Source: Halomonas sp. A40-4
Lineage (GTDB): Bacteria > Pseudomonadota > Gammaproteobacteria > Pseudomonadales > Halomonadaceae
Reading direction: 5' to 3'
DNA length: 64,000 bases
Assembly: GCF_015767635.1 (NCBI RefSeq)
Contig: NZ_CP065230.1
Span: forward strand, 2,356,001-2,420,000
The position numbers were made by a program, and so were the translations under genes. Each line of letters begins with the position of its first letter. Position 1 is the stretch's first letter. Under the pieces are notes generated by a model. The model was given only the letters and a program-made list of their open reading frames with translations. It was not told the DNA's origin and did no database searches. Shown piece after piece: positions 1 through 10,118 of the stretch.

Positions 1-853
1 GCTGAGCGTTCCAACTCACCAGGATGGCTTGAGCATCTTCATCGTGCTCCGCCTGGGAAAACAAGTCCATCGCCAGCCAATCAGGGTCGGTCAGTCCATC
101 CGACACCACCATGATTTCAGAGGGACCAGCAATCATGTCGATACCCACCTGACCGAACACGGCCCGCTTGGCCGTGGCCACATAGATATTGCCCGGCCCG
201 ACGATCTTATCCACCCTGGGGACGCTTTCTGTTCCGTAGGCCAGGGCGGCAATGGCCTGGGCTCCGCCAATGGTAAACACCTGGTCCACACCGGCCACGT
301 GCGCTGCCGCCAGTACAAGATCGTTGAGTACACCATCGGGGGTGGGAACCACCATGATGATCTCTTGCACTCCCGCCACATGAGCGGGAATCGCATTCAT
401 CAGAACTGATGAGGGATAGGCCGCCTTGCCGCCAGGTACGTAAATCCCCGCGCGGTCGATGGCCGTCACTTGCTGGCCAAGCACCGTTCCGTCAGGTTCT
501 TCGTATTGCCAGGAGGTCGGTTTCTGATGCTCGTGATAACGCCGAATTCGCTCGGCAGCCCTCGCCAAGGCATCACGCTGCTCAGCGGGCAGCGACTCAA
601 AGGCCTGACGCAATTGCTCAGCCGTCAGACGAAGCTCATCCATTTGGGTAACCGAAACGCGATCAAAGCGATTGGTGGCTTCGATGACTGCCGCATCACC
701 ATGACGCTTCACGTTGGCGAGAATGTCATTCACGCGCGCCTGAACAGCACTGTCTGACACGCCCTCCCAATCCAGCAACGCGTCCAGTTGTCCGGCAAAC
801 GCTTCATCGGCAGTGTTGAGCCGTGCTATCGTCACTGTAGCGTTCTCGTTCAT
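1..853 (-). CDS. hisD: Histidinol dehydrogenase, N-terminal 284 residues (cut by window edge)
   Basis: HisD catalyses the last two oxidations of histidine synthesis, L-histidinol to L-histidine with NAD, in the cytoplasm. The reading frame enters from the left edge, so the C-terminal third is missing. The visible part carries the family motifs [16 protein letters not shown] and SQAEHDEDA; the Gln and His of the second are known zinc ligands, while the other two ligands would lie outside the window. The ATG at 851-853 has a GAGG Shine-Dalgarno six bases upstream. It begins 11 bases after the hisG stop, so the two are very likely co-transcribed. No sign of damage in the visible part. Confidence 0.95.
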   Translation of the reverse strand, partial: MNENATVTIARLNTADEAFAGQLDALLDWEGVSDSAVQARVNDILANVKRHGDAAVIEATNRFDRVSVTQMDELRLTAEQLRQAFESLPAEQRDALARAAERIRRYHEHQKPTSWQYEEPDGTVLGQQVTAIDRAGIYVPGGKAAYPSSVLMNAIPAHVAGVQEIIMVVPTPDGVLNDLVLAAAHVAGVDQVFTIGGAQAIAALAYGTESVPRVDKIVGPGNIYVATAKRAVFGQVGIDMIAGPSEIMVVSDGLTDPDWLAMDLFSQAEHDEDAQAILVSWNAQ

Positions 854-864
854 AGCAACCTCAC

Positions 865-1521
865 TTAGTCGGCGGACGATATCGTCTTGCGATCGGCAAT
901 GGCGCGTTCCAGTCGAGCCAGCAATGGCTTGATACGCGCGTGCTTCATGGTCATGGCCGCCTTGTTGGCCACCAGGCGCGTGCTGATCGGCGCAATCAGC
1001 TCACGCGGTTCCATACCATTGGCGCGCAGGGTATTACCGGTGTCGACGATATCGACAATTTCATCGGCCAGGTTCATCAACGGCGCCAGCTCCATGGCAC
1101 CATAAAGCTTGATCACCTCGGCCTGGATACCTTGCTCGGCATAGTAGCGCCGAGCGATATTGACGAACTTTGTTGCCACCCGACGGCGTGCCAGCTTCGG
1201 CGGCTCACCGGTAACGCCGGCGGTCATCAGCTTGCAGCGTGCAATATCGAGATCAAGCGGCTCATAAAGCCCTTCGGCGCCGTGCTCTAAAAGGACATCC
1301 TTACCGGCCACCCCCAGATCGGCTGCCCCAAGCTGAACGTAGGTCGGCACGTCCGTTGCCCTGATCACGACGAATTTGACATCGGGCAGGTTGGTATCGA
1401 ACAGCAGCTTACGACTTTTATTTAAATCCTCTGTAGGCGTGATGCCTGCATCGGCCAGCAGCGGTAGCGTCTCTTCTAGAATACGGCCCTTTGAGAGGGC
1501 TAAGATCAGTTGCTTACTCAT
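865..1521 (-). CDS. hisG: ATP phosphoribosyltransferase, short form
   Basis: HisG joins ATP and PRPP, the first committed step of histidine synthesis. The protein is 218 residues, the short form that lacks the C-terminal regulatory (ACT-like) domain of the roughly 300-residue enterobacterial enzyme. It begins with a typical [13 protein letters not shown] and carries the PRPP-binding region [13 protein letters not shown]. Members of this class are known to need HisZ as a regulatory partner, and hisZ is at 43583-44776. The frame is open 34 codons further upstream, but that extension overlaps murA and has no family similarity, so the ATG at 1521 is chosen. It lies 28 bases downstream of the murA stop. 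Confidence 0.95.
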   Translation of the reverse strand: MSKQLILALSKGRILEETLPLLADAGITPTEDLNKSRKLLFDTNLPDVKFVVIRATDVPTYVQLGAADLGVAGKDVLLEHGAEGLYEPLDLDIARCKLMTAGVTGEPPKLARRRVATKFVNIARRYYAEQGIQAEVIKLYGAMELAPLMNLADEIVDIVDTGNTLRANGMEPRELIAPISTRLVANKAAMTMKHARIKPLLARLERAIADRKTISSAD

Positions 1522-1549
1522 TTTGGTTGCCAATGGTTGGGGGCCGGGC

Positions 1550-3074
<1,525 letters not shown>

Positions 3075-3172
3075 AGGACAGAGACTCCTTAAAGGACGTT
3101 TGTAAGTGGGTAGATGGATATCAAGAGGAGGACATCATAAAGAAAAGCTGGCGCTTTGGCGACGCCCACGAA

Positions 3173-3511
3173 TCAGCCAACAGACTGCTCGCCGGGCGCC
3201 CGGATCAATGCGTCCAGCTCGGCAAGTTCGGCAAGCCGCTGGAGCGGCGCTGACAGGGCAATAGACGTTACCCTGATACGATACTCATGGCATGTGCGCA
3301 ACCATTGGAGCAAGACGCTCAAGGCGACGTTGCGCGGCGTTGCCACCTTACTGAAATCAAACGCGACCGTTTCGGGCTTTTGACTGGCTAACCAGCGCGC
3401 GCCCTCTGCAGCAAGTGCTGCCGCAGAGGCAATATCCACGTCACCCTGCACACTCAAGCCATCGGCCTGCTGGTGCAGCGATACATCGCGGTCGGTAAAA
3501 ATCACCGTCAC
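3173..3511 (-). CDS. mlaB: STAS-domain protein MlaB
   Basis: MlaB is the small cytoplasmic STAS subunit that binds MlaF and stabilises the MlaFEDB phospholipid transporter. The protein is 112 residues. It starts with GTG and overlaps the mlaC stop in a GTGA, which indicates translational coupling. The central segment reads DFSKVATPRNVALSVLLQW. Thr58 aligns with the functionally important Thr of the E. coli protein, but the Gly-Gly that normally follows is replaced by Pro-Arg-Asn. Identity rests mainly on operon position and the STAS-like pattern; sequence similarity by eye is modest. Confidence 0.82.
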   Translation of the reverse strand: MTVIFTDRDVSLHQQADGLSVQGDVDIASAAALAAEGARWLASQKPETVAFDFSKVATPRNVALSVLLQWLRTCHEYRIRVTSIALSAPLQRLAELAELDALIRAPGEQSVG

Positions 3512-4167
3512 GCATCGCCCCCTGCTTCGAGCTCGTCGACACCCACGTCCGGCGCCCAGCTATCAATTACCGCATCGTAATCCCGGTTATTGTCACGCAT
3601 TGCCTGATCAAACTGGTTACGGAAGGTCAGCCCCAGATTGATGCCGTTCACAATGACGTTGACGACACGCCACTCGCCGTCGGATAACCGCAGACTATAG
3701 TTGACCGGATAGACATCACCATTAGTGGCGACGACTTCCATGGCCACGCTGGCACGGTCTTCTTCACGCTGAGGACGCTGGTCATCCAGAACGCGAATGT
3801 CATCGTAGTCAAAGGTCACCAATCCGCGTGTGTACGTATCGATAAGCGTTTGACGAAACACGTCGACAAAACGACTGCGCTGCTCTGGCGAGGCATTACG
3901 GAAATAACTTCCCATCACGCTGGCACCGATGTAGCGAAAGTCCGCCACTTCTTCAAGACTCTCATCGACTTGCTGTTTCAGCTCATCGATATTTTCTTCG
4001 TAGTACGCCTCACGGCCTTCAAGCTGGGCCATGAATTCGTTGATATTGCTGCGAATCATCTCTTCGGGTGGCTCGGGTTGAGCGCTTGCCGAGAGCGGCA
4101 CCATCGCCGCGAAAAGCGCGACAGCAAAGGTGAACACCGAGACGAACGACCCTTTCTTTACAGACAT
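3508..4167 (-). CDS. mlaC: Periplasmic phospholipid-binding protein MlaC
   Basis: MlaC shuttles phospholipids through the periplasm between the outer-membrane MlaA complex and the inner-membrane MlaFEDB transporter. The 219-residue product has a Sec signal peptide (hydrophobic segment about 8-27, cleavage after the Ala of SASA). The mature part follows the MlaC/Ttg2D pattern, including AYYEENIDELKQQVDESL and the TYTRGLVTFDYDDIRVL segment. The ATG has an AGGAGG Shine-Dalgarno eight bases upstream. It follows mlaD after a 96-base gap in which I see no gene. Confidence 0.93.
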   Translation of the reverse strand: MSVKKGSFVSVFTFAVALFAAMVPLSASAQPEPPEEMIRSNINEFMAQLEGREAYYEENIDELKQQVDESLEEVADFRYIGASVMGSYFRNASPEQRSRFVDVFRQTLIDTYTRGLVTFDYDDIRVLDDQRPQREEDRASVAMEVVATNGDVYPVNYSLRLSDGEWRVVNVIVNGINLGLTFRNQFDQAMRDNNRDYDAVIDSWAPDVGVDELEAGGDA

Positions 4168-4263
4168 CCTTTTATCCTCCTATTGACGGCGAACAATGTC
4201 TCCGTCACCTGTTTCAACACGAGCAAGTCAAACAAATACGGCAAGGGCACCTCATCACAATGA

Positions 4264-4728
4264 TCAGTTAGTTGCCATATTGGATATAAATTGCTGGATA
4301 AGTTCTTCAAGCACCAGAGCCGATTGGGTATCGCGTATCGTATCGCCTTCCTCAAGCATCTCGGGGTCGCCCCCCATGCTCAGGCCAACGTACTGTTCCC
4401 CGAGCAACCCTGACGTCAGAATCGCGGCAGTGGCATCCCGGGAAATCTGACCTTCCAGCTCATTGCTCAGGTTCAGCGTTACCCGGGCGTCATACCATTC
4501 GGTATCCAGCTCGATCGACTCGACATGACCCACCGTGACACCTGCCATGGACACCCGCGCACGAGGTTTCAGGCCGCCAATGTTGGAAAAGTTAGCCTCC
4601 AGTTGATACGTATTAGACGCACCCGAAAAGGTCAAGCCACTCACCCGCAGCCCCAGAAACACCAACCCCAGGATGCCCACCAGGATAAACAGGCCGACGC
4701 CAAACTCCATGGTCCTACTTCGTTTCAT
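4264..4728 (-). CDS. mlaD: MCE-domain protein MlaD
   Basis: MlaD is the hexameric MCE-ring subunit that sits on the periplasmic side of MlaFE and forms the lipid tunnel. The 154-residue protein has one N-terminal membrane anchor (about residues 8-28) and a single MCE domain (about 38-115) with the typical FSNIGGLKPRARVSMAGVTV segment. The C-terminal helix, EELIQQFISNM, matches the helical pore segment of the family. It is separated from mlaE by 17 bases. Length and topology are normal. Confidence 0.95.
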   Translation of the reverse strand: MKRSRTMEFGVGLFILVGILGLVFLGLRVSGLTFSGASNTYQLEANFSNIGGLKPRARVSMAGVTVGHVESIELDTEWYDARVTLNLSNELEGQISRDATAAILTSGLLGEQYVGLSMGGDPEMLEEGDTIRDTQSALVLEELIQQFISNMATN

Positions 4729-4745
4729 GAAACAGCTCCAGCTAA

Positions 4746-5546
4746 TCAGAGGCCGCCAAACATAACGGCGGTTAATATGAAATCAAGCCCCAGTACCGCA
4801 AGCGACGAATAGACAACAGTCCGCGTTGTCGCACGGGAAATACCTTCGGAGGTAGGCAGCAGATCATAGCCCTGGAAAACCGCTATCCAGGTGACCACCA
4901 CGGCGAACACAATGCTTTTGATCATGCCGTTGCCAATGTCGTTGATAAACGCCACGCTGGCCTGCATGTTGCTCCAGTAAGACCCTTCAAAAACCCCCAG
5001 CCACTCGACGCCGACCAGGTAGCCGCCCCAAATGCCGACAACGCTGAACCCCACAGTGAGAATCGGCAGCGCCACCACACCTGCCCAGAAACGCGGCGCC
5101 ACCACCCTTCTCAGCGGATCCACGCCAATCATTTCCATGCTGGTTAGCTGCTCGGTGGCTTTCATCAAACCGATCTCGGCGGTCAGCGCCGAACCAGCAC
5201 GACCGGCAAATAACAGAGCAGCGACTACCGGGGCCAATTCACGTAACAGCGAAAGCGCCACCATCTGACCCAGGGCGTCCTCGGCGCCAAAATCAATCAG
5301 AATGGTGTAGCCCTGAAGCGCCAGCACCATACCGATGAACAGGCCGGATACCAGCACAATGGCCAGCGACAGGACACCGACAAAATGCAACTGCCGCACC
5401 CAAAGGCGGAAGCCTTCAGCTGATGGCACCCCCACCGCAGACTGAGCAAGAAACACCCCGGCACGGCCCAGCGATTCCACTAAATCACAGCTGCGCCGCC
5501 CTAACCGGGTAATACGCGTGGCGACCTGCCCACCTCTCATCGACAT
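4746..5546 (-). CDS. mlaE: ABC transporter permease MlaE
   Basis: MlaE is the inner-membrane permease of the MlaFEDB phospholipid transporter. The 266-residue protein shows the MlaE fold: an amphipathic N-terminal segment, then five or six hydrophobic segments, with the conserved [21 protein letters not shown] and [20 protein letters not shown] regions. The latter forms the coupling helix that contacts MlaF. Its ATG overlaps the mlaF stop by one base (TGATG), so the two are translationally coupled. A second Met two codons later is a possible alternative start. Confidence 0.96.
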   Translation of the reverse strand: MSMRGGQVATRITRLGRRSCDLVESLGRAGVFLAQSAVGVPSAEGFRLWVRQLHFVGVLSLAIVLVSGLFIGMVLALQGYTILIDFGAEDALGQMVALSLLRELAPVVAALLFAGRAGSALTAEIGLMKATEQLTSMEMIGVDPLRRVVAPRFWAGVVALPILTVGFSVVGIWGGYLVGVEWLGVFEGSYWSNMQASVAFINDIGNGMIKSIVFAVVVTWIAVFQGYDLLPTSEGISRATTRTVVYSSLAVLGLDFILTAVMFGGL

Positions 5547-6367
5547 CAGGCTCCTCCTCGGGTCGCCGTATCGCCCAGCATATCCTGGTAAAACTGAGCG
5601 GCTGGGTAATGGAAAGGAACGGGACCATCGGGCTCACCATGGATAAATTGCTTCACCCGTGCGTCCTGGTTGACGTCGAGATCCGCTGGCGTTCCATGTG
5701 CGACCACATGGCCCTCGGAAATAAAGTAAAGATAATCAGCAATCGTCAGGGTCTCCTTGATATCGTGGGAAACCACCACTGACGTCAGGTTTAGCGCCTG
5801 ATTCAGCCGCTTTATCAGTTGGACAAGCACGCCCATGGAAATAGGATCCTGCCCCACAAACGGCTCGTCGTAGAGGATCAGTTCCGGATCCAGCGCCACG
5901 GCCCGCGCCAGCGCAACGCGTCTGGCCATGCCCCCCGAAAGCTCGGCTGGCGTGAGATGGCGGGCACCGCGCAGGCCGACTGCCTGAAGCTTGAGCAACA
6001 CCAGGTCACGGATCATGGCATCGGGCAGGTCCGTATGAACCCGCAATGGAAATGCCACATTTTCATACACATCCAGATCGGAAAACAGCGCCCCACTTTG
6101 AAACAGCATGCCCATGCGCTTACGTAGCGTAAATAGTGCCTTGCGCGAAAGCCGATGCACGTCATCCCCGTCGATCAGCACGCGGCCCTTGTCGGGGGTC
6201 AGCTGTCCGCCGATGAGCTTTAACAGGGTCGTTTTGCCAGTCCCGCTGGGGCCCATGATCGCCGTCACTTTACCGCGCGGGATGGTCATGTTCACCCCGC
6301 GGAAAATCTCGTTATCACCCCGAGAAAAATGCAGGTTCTCGACTTCAATAAAAGGCACATCGCTCAT
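5546..6367 (-). CDS. mlaF: ABC transporter ATP-binding protein MlaF
   Basis: MlaF is the ATPase of the MlaFEDB system. With the start at 6367 it is 273 residues, close to the E. coli length. Walker A is GPSGTGKTT (39-47), the signature is [14 protein letters not shown], and Walker B is [14 protein letters not shown] followed by the switch SHD. The frame is open to 6496, with another in-frame Met at 6400. The extra residues include an unlikely hydrophobic leader and are not part of the family, so 6367 is preferred although its Shine-Dalgarno is weak. It is the first gene of the minus-strand run down to hisD. Confidence 0.93.
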   Translation of the reverse strand: MSDVPFIEVENLHFSRGDNEIFRGVNMTIPRGKVTAIMGPSGTGKTTLLKLIGGQLTPDKGRVLIDGDDVHRLSRKALFTLRKRMGMLFQSGALFSDLDVYENVAFPLRVHTDLPDAMIRDLVLLKLQAVGLRGARHLTPAELSGGMARRVALARAVALDPELILYDEPFVGQDPISMGVLVQLIKRLNQALNLTSVVVSHDIKETLTIADYLYFISEGHVVAHGTPADLDVNQDARVKQFIHGEPDGPVPFHYPAAQFYQDMLGDTATRGGA

Positions 6368-6433
6368 GGAACCATCGACTCTCGCGTTGACTTGCACCAT
6401 TGCTCGCTTCACGCAGCAATTAGGAAACAGTGA

Positions 6434-6482
6434 TAAAAAATCCGTGTTAAAAAAACTGTATTTAAAAAACCACGTTAAAAAA
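6434..6482. promoter_or_regulatory. Cluster of four A-tracts upstream of the mla operon
   Basis: Between mlaF and the divergent kdsD, four runs of six or seven A begin at 6435, 6449, 6464 and 6477, spaced 13 to 15 bases apart, in otherwise GC-rich surroundings. Three of them share the pattern TTAAAAAA. Such AT-rich clusters can be promoter UP-elements or binding sites for H-NS/MvaT-type silencers. The spacing is not the 10.5 bases needed for strong smooth bending. No convincing -35/-10 pair was found for either kdsD or mlaF in this 262-base gap. Confidence 0.3.
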
Positions 6483-6629
6483 CCATTATCGAACAACGTA
6501 TTCTAACCCTAGCAGACGATGACAAGCGAGCATCGCTTATCCTCACGACAAAACGATGGGGCAAAGTCCACTCGGTCAATGTTACTCTTACGTTTTAATT
6601 GTCATTTTTAACGAGCCACGCGATTACCC

Positions 6630-7613
6630 ATGCCAGCGACAACTGCGACCACACCCTTTCGCCAAAGCGCATTGCGCACGCTAGACATTGAGCAGGCCGC
6701 CATCGCAGGCTTGGTCGGCAAACTGGATGCGCATTTCGACCATGCCTGCGAGCTGATTCTGGCTTGCCAGGGACGCGTTGTGGTGACCGGCATGGGAAAG
6801 TCAGGCCATATTGCCGGCAAAATCGCGGCCACGCTGGCCAGTACTGGCTCGCCGGCGTTTTTTGTTCACCCTGGTGAAGCCAGTCATGGTGACCTGGGCA
6901 TGATTACCCGCTGCGATGTCGTGATCGCGCTCTCGAACTCAGGAGAAACCGCTGAGGTAACGGCTCTGCTGCCGCTGCTGAAGCGCCTGGGTACGCCACT
7001 GATCAGCATGACAGGACGCCCGACCTCTACACTTGCCCAGCATGCGGATGCTCATTTGAACAGCAGTGTCGATCGGGAAGCCTGCCCACTGGATCTAGCG
7101 CCGACAAGTTCTACCACAGCGGCATTAGCCCTGGGCGACGCTCTCGCTGTTGCCCTACTTGAAGCACGCGGCTTTACCGCAGAAGATTTTGCCCTGTCGC
7201 ATCCTGGCGGCAGCCTGGGCCGCCGCCTCCTGCTTCGCGTTCGTGATCTTATGCATCAAGGCGAACGTTTACCTCAGGTCGCCCTGGGCAGCCCCCTGCG
7301 CGATGCGTTACTGGAAATCACCCGACAAGGGCTGGGATTCACCTGCGTGGTAGACCCCGACGGCCTGTTAGTCGGCGTATATACGGATGGCGATCTGCGC
7401 CGCACCCTGGATAACTTTCACGACCTGCGTGACGTACAGGTAGATGACGTCATGACCCGGCCTGGCAAGCGTATATCTCCCGACCTTCTCGCGGCGGAAG
7501 CCGTTCGTATCATGGAAGACAACCGCATTACCGCGCTGGCCGTAGTGGACGAACACCAGCGCCCGATAGGCGCGCTGCATATGCATGACCTGCTTGCCAG
7601 CGGCGTTATTTAA
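6630..7613 (+). CDS. kdsD: D-arabinose 5-phosphate isomerase
   Basis: KdsD interconverts D-ribulose 5-phosphate and D-arabinose 5-phosphate, the entry step of Kdo synthesis for LPS. The 327-residue protein has an N-terminal SIS domain (about 35-180) with VVVTGMGKSGHIAGKIAATL and the serine-rich SNSGETAEV loop. Two C-terminal CBS domains follow (about 205-260 and 270-325). Length matches the family. It heads the plus-strand cluster and is followed after 21 bases by kdsC, the third enzyme of the same pathway. The gap upstream to mlaF is discussed under the A-tract cluster. Confidence 0.97.
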   Translation: MPATTATTPFRQSALRTLDIEQAAIAGLVGKLDAHFDHACELILACQGRVVVTGMGKSGHIAGKIAATLASTGSPAFFVHPGEASHGDLGMITRCDVVIALSNSGETAEVTALLPLLKRLGTPLISMTGRPTSTLAQHADAHLNSSVDREACPLDLAPTSSTTAALALGDALAVALLEARGFTAEDFALSHPGGSLGRRLLLRVRDLMHQGERLPQVALGSPLRDALLEITRQGLGFTCVVDPDGLLVGVYTDGDLRRTLDNFHDLRDVQVDDVMTRPGKRISPDLLAAEAVRIMEDNRITALAVVDEHQRPIGALHMHDLLASGVI

Positions 7614-7634
7614 CCTAAATCGACCGGAGTCCTA

Positions 7635-8171
7635 ATGACCCTTTCTGCTGACCTACTCGACCGACTACGTCGCATTCGCTTATTTGCCCTTGATGTCGAT
7701 GGTGTGCTTACCGATGGTCGCCTCTACTTTCAAGCCGACGGTGTCGAAATAAAAGCCTTCCACACCCAGGACGGCCATGGACTCAAGTTGTTGAAACGTG
7801 CGGGCATCTCAGTGGCCTTGATCACCGGCCGCGACTCCCCCATGGTCAGCCAACGTGCCGCCGCTCTGGGCATCCCCCACGTCTATCAAGGCTGCGAAGA
7901 TAAACTGGCCGTCCTCCGCGGCCTGTGCCAACGCCTGGAGCTTGACTTGTCTCAGGTTGCCTATTGCGGTGACGACCTTCCCGACCTGGCCAGCATCAAG
8001 CGTTCGGGGGTTGGCATCACGGTACCCAACGCCCCTGACTACATGCACACCCACGCTGACTGGGTCACCGAACGCCTGGGGGGACACGGCGCTGTCCGCG
8101 AAGTCTGCGATACGTTACTCGATGCTCAGGGCCACTGGGGTGCCGTCGTCGATACTTATCTACACGGCTGA
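7635..8171 (+). CDS. kdsC: 3-deoxy-D-manno-octulosonate 8-phosphate phosphatase
   Basis: KdsC removes the phosphate from Kdo 8-phosphate to give free Kdo. The 178-residue protein is a C0-type HAD phosphatase without a cap domain. The catalytic motif is LFALDVDGVLTDG with Asp20 as nucleophile and Asp22 as acid/base. Motif II is ALITGRDS, and the magnesium motif is YCGDDLPDL. It lies between kdsD and lptC with gaps of 21 and 6 bases, the standard order in gammaproteobacteria. Confidence 0.97.
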   Translation: MTLSADLLDRLRRIRLFALDVDGVLTDGRLYFQADGVEIKAFHTQDGHGLKLLKRAGISVALITGRDSPMVSQRAAALGIPHVYQGCEDKLAVLRGLCQRLELDLSQVAYCGDDLPDLASIKRSGVGITVPNAPDYMHTHADWVTERLGGHGAVREVCDTLLDAQGHWGAVVDTYLHG

Positions 8172-8177
8172 GGCACT

Positions 8178-8756
8178 ATGCTGAAGACACTGCGCACGCG
8201 CCTGGGACTGGCCCTGATAGTGCTGGCTCTGGGTGGCTTTCTGGTATGGCTGGACCCAGGTGGCCCACAGACTGTCCCGACAGACCCGGAAGCTCGAGCC
8301 GAGGAGCCAGGTCATGTCCTTCACAATGCCGAGCTTACACTGTTTGATGAACAGGGGAATATTCAGCAGGGGTTAACCACGCCTCGTCTGGTACATACCC
8401 CCCAATCCGCCTCAACACTCGCCGAAACGCCGCACGCCACGCTTTATGACAGCGAGCGACGTATCTGGAACGCCACGTCAGAGATAGGTACGCTGAATAC
8501 CCGTTCCCAGGAGCTGACGCTTTCGGGCAATGCAAGATTGATCGCCCCTGATGAAGGCTGGCAGCTCGACACGGACGTTCTGCACTATGAGGGGAAAACC
8601 GCCCATGCGTGGAGTAATACTCATGTGCTGCTCCAGCAACCGCCCCAGCGCATGACAGCACAGCGAATGGATGCATGGCTCAACGAGGAGGAGGTGCGCC
8701 TCGAAGGTAACGTTCAAGGCCACCACCCTCCGGAGACGCAACCCGGACAGGAATGA
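8178..8756 (+). CDS. lptC: LPS export protein LptC
   Basis: LptC is the bitopic inner-membrane protein that receives LPS from LptB2FG and hands it to LptA. The 192-residue product has one N-terminal membrane segment (about residues 9-27) and a periplasmic beta-jellyroll. Family features include the WNATSEIGTLNTRSQELTLSG strand region and VRLEGNVQG near the C terminus. Primary similarity within LptC is low, so the call leans on topology and on its place between kdsC and lptA, six and three bases away. Confidence 0.92.
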   Translation: MLKTLRTRLGLALIVLALGGFLVWLDPGGPQTVPTDPEARAEEPGHVLHNAELTLFDEQGNIQQGLTTPRLVHTPQSASTLAETPHATLYDSERRIWNATSEIGTLNTRSQELTLSGNARLIAPDEGWQLDTDVLHYEGKTAHAWSNTHVLLQQPPQRMTAQRMDAWLNEEEVRLEGNVQGHHPPETQPGQE

Positions 8757-8759
8757 AAC

Positions 8760-9254
8760 ATGAAAGCGTTTATCTACACGGCGATGGCTGCTGCCTGCCT
8801 AGTGCCTTTTTACGCAACCGCAGATAATCACCAGCAACCGGTTGAAGTCGTCGCCGACCAGCTCGACCTTGATCAGCGCGCCGGTACAGCGGTCTACACC
8901 GGCGACGTCGAAGTTCGCCAAGGCAACATGCTGATAAGAGGCGACGAAGTGGAAATCCAGCGAAATGAGGAAGGCGAGCTCTCGCGGGCCACGGCGCTGG
9001 GCGAACGGGCCTATTTGCGGCGGCAGCCCGAAGACCAGGATGGCCCGATGGAAGGCTGGGGTCGAAGGGTGATCTACCATGTCGCCGAGCGACGCGTCGA
9101 GTTGATTGACCAGGCGGAAATCATCCAGCAAGGCGACCGCTTCACCGGGGGGCGGCTGGAATACTTTATCGACCGCGAGTTCGTCAAGGCGCGCTCCGAC
9201 GTCGACAATCAAGAGTCGCAGCGCATCCGCATGACGCTGCAACCCGAGGGATAA
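8760..9254 (+). CDS. lptA: LPS transport periplasmic protein LptA
   Basis: LptA forms the periplasmic bridge that carries LPS from LptC to the outer-membrane LptDE. The 164-residue protein has a signal peptide (cleavage near ATA-DNH, about residue 21). One OstA/LptA beta-jellyroll follows, with the characteristic start [20 protein letters not shown] and the [13 protein letters not shown] strand. Length is close to the E. coli protein (185). It is followed by lptB after 10 bases with an AAGGAGAG Shine-Dalgarno. Confidence 0.95.
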   Translation: MKAFIYTAMAAACLVPFYATADNHQQPVEVVADQLDLDQRAGTAVYTGDVEVRQGNMLIRGDEVEIQRNEEGELSRATALGERAYLRRQPEDQDGPMEGWGRRVIYHVAERRVELIDQAEIIQQGDRFTGGRLEYFIDREFVKARSDVDNQESQRIRMTLQPEG

Positions 9255-9264
9255 GGAGAGCCTG

Positions 9265-10014
9265 ATGGCAGTTGCCGACAACAGCGCAACACAAACGCTA
9301 TACGCCCGCCATTTGGCGAAAAGCTACAAGCGCCGACGCGTCGTAAAAGACATCAACCTGGATATCTCACAAGGCAGCATCGTCGGTTTGCTCGGCCCCA
9401 ACGGCGCCGGTAAAACCACTTCATTCTACATGATTGTCGGCCTGGTCAAGGCAGATGCAGGCAGCGTCGGGATTGATAGCCTGGACCTTTCCCGAGCACC
9501 CATGCACGAGCGTGCCAAGGCAGGCATTGGCTATTTGCCCCAGGAGGCGTCGATCTTTCGCAAACTCTCCGTCGCCGACAACATCATGGCCATTTTACAA
9601 ACCCGTCACGACCTGGATCGAGCCGGACGCGAAGCACGCCTGGAAACACTCCTGGAAGAGTTCCACATTACCCACATCCGCGACAATATGGGCATGAGCC
9701 TTTCCGGAGGCGAACGGCGCCGCGTCGAGATCGCCCGATCCCTCGCGACAGAGCCTGCGTTCATCCTGCTTGATGAGCCTTTCGCAGGTGTAGACCCCAT
9801 CTCCGTGGGCGATATCAAGTCGATCATCCGCGCCTTGAAGGAGCGAGGTATTGGCGTATTGATTACCGATCATAACGTGCGTGAAACGCTGGATATTTGC
9901 GATGTGGCGTATATCGTCGGCGACGGGCATATTATCGCCAGCGGTTCGCCGGCCGCTATTCTTGACAACCAGGAGGTGCGTGACGTTTACCTAGGTGCTG
10001 ATTTCCGTCTCTAA
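9265..10014 (+). CDS. lptB: LPS export ABC transporter ATP-binding protein LptB
   Basis: LptB is the cytoplasmic ATPase that powers LPS extraction by LptFG and movement along the Lpt bridge. The 249-residue protein contains Walker [10 protein letters not shown] (44-52), the Q-loop [10 protein letters not shown], signature [16 protein letters not shown], Walker [14 protein letters not shown] and the switch TDHNVRETL. All match LptB closely. LptF and LptG are not in the window, as usual. The 104-base gap to rpoN holds tandem sigma-54-like sites, listed separately. Confidence 0.97.
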   Translation: MAVADNSATQTLYARHLAKSYKRRRVVKDINLDISQGSIVGLLGPNGAGKTTSFYMIVGLVKADAGSVGIDSLDLSRAPMHERAKAGIGYLPQEASIFRKLSVADNIMAILQTRHDLDRAGREARLETLLEEFHITHIRDNMGMSLSGGERRRVEIARSLATEPAFILLDEPFAGVDPISVGDIKSIIRALKERGIGVLITDHNVRETLDICDVAYIVGDGHIIASGSPAAILDNQEVRDVYLGADFRL

Positions 10015-10023
10015 AGCCAGCAA

Positions 10024-10057
10024 TGGCATATTTATTGCCGATGGCATACTTATTGCA
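10024..10057 (+). promoter_or_regulatory. Two tandem sigma-54-type promoter sites upstream of rpoN
   Basis: The gap between lptB and rpoN contains an 18-base tandem repeat in which each unit fits the -24/-12 consensus (TGGCAC, five bases, TTGCA/T). Unit one is TGGCAT at 10024-10029 with TTGCC at 10035-10039. Unit two is TGGCAT at 10042-10047 with TTGCA at 10053-10057. In both, the GG and GC dinucleotides are exactly 10 bases apart, as sigma-54 requires; the sixth base of the -24 box is T instead of C. Unit two would start transcription near 10068, about 51 bases before rpoN. Whether they serve activation or self-repression of rpoN is inference. Confidence 0.6.
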
Positions 10058-10118
10058 CTTGCACCCAAACACAACTCGCACTAGGGTGGATGCTTTCCGA
10101 TAAACGAGTGGTTCTCAG

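Noticed and set aside
3123-3150. A strong AGGAGG followed by a short plus-strand open stretch between mlaB and ibaG
   Set aside because: No ATG, GTG or TTG lies at a suitable distance; the frame soon runs antisense into mlaB.
6598-6626. TTGTCA with GATTAC 17 bases later as a promoter for kdsD
   Set aside because: The -10 match is only three of six and the transcription start would fall at or after the ATG.
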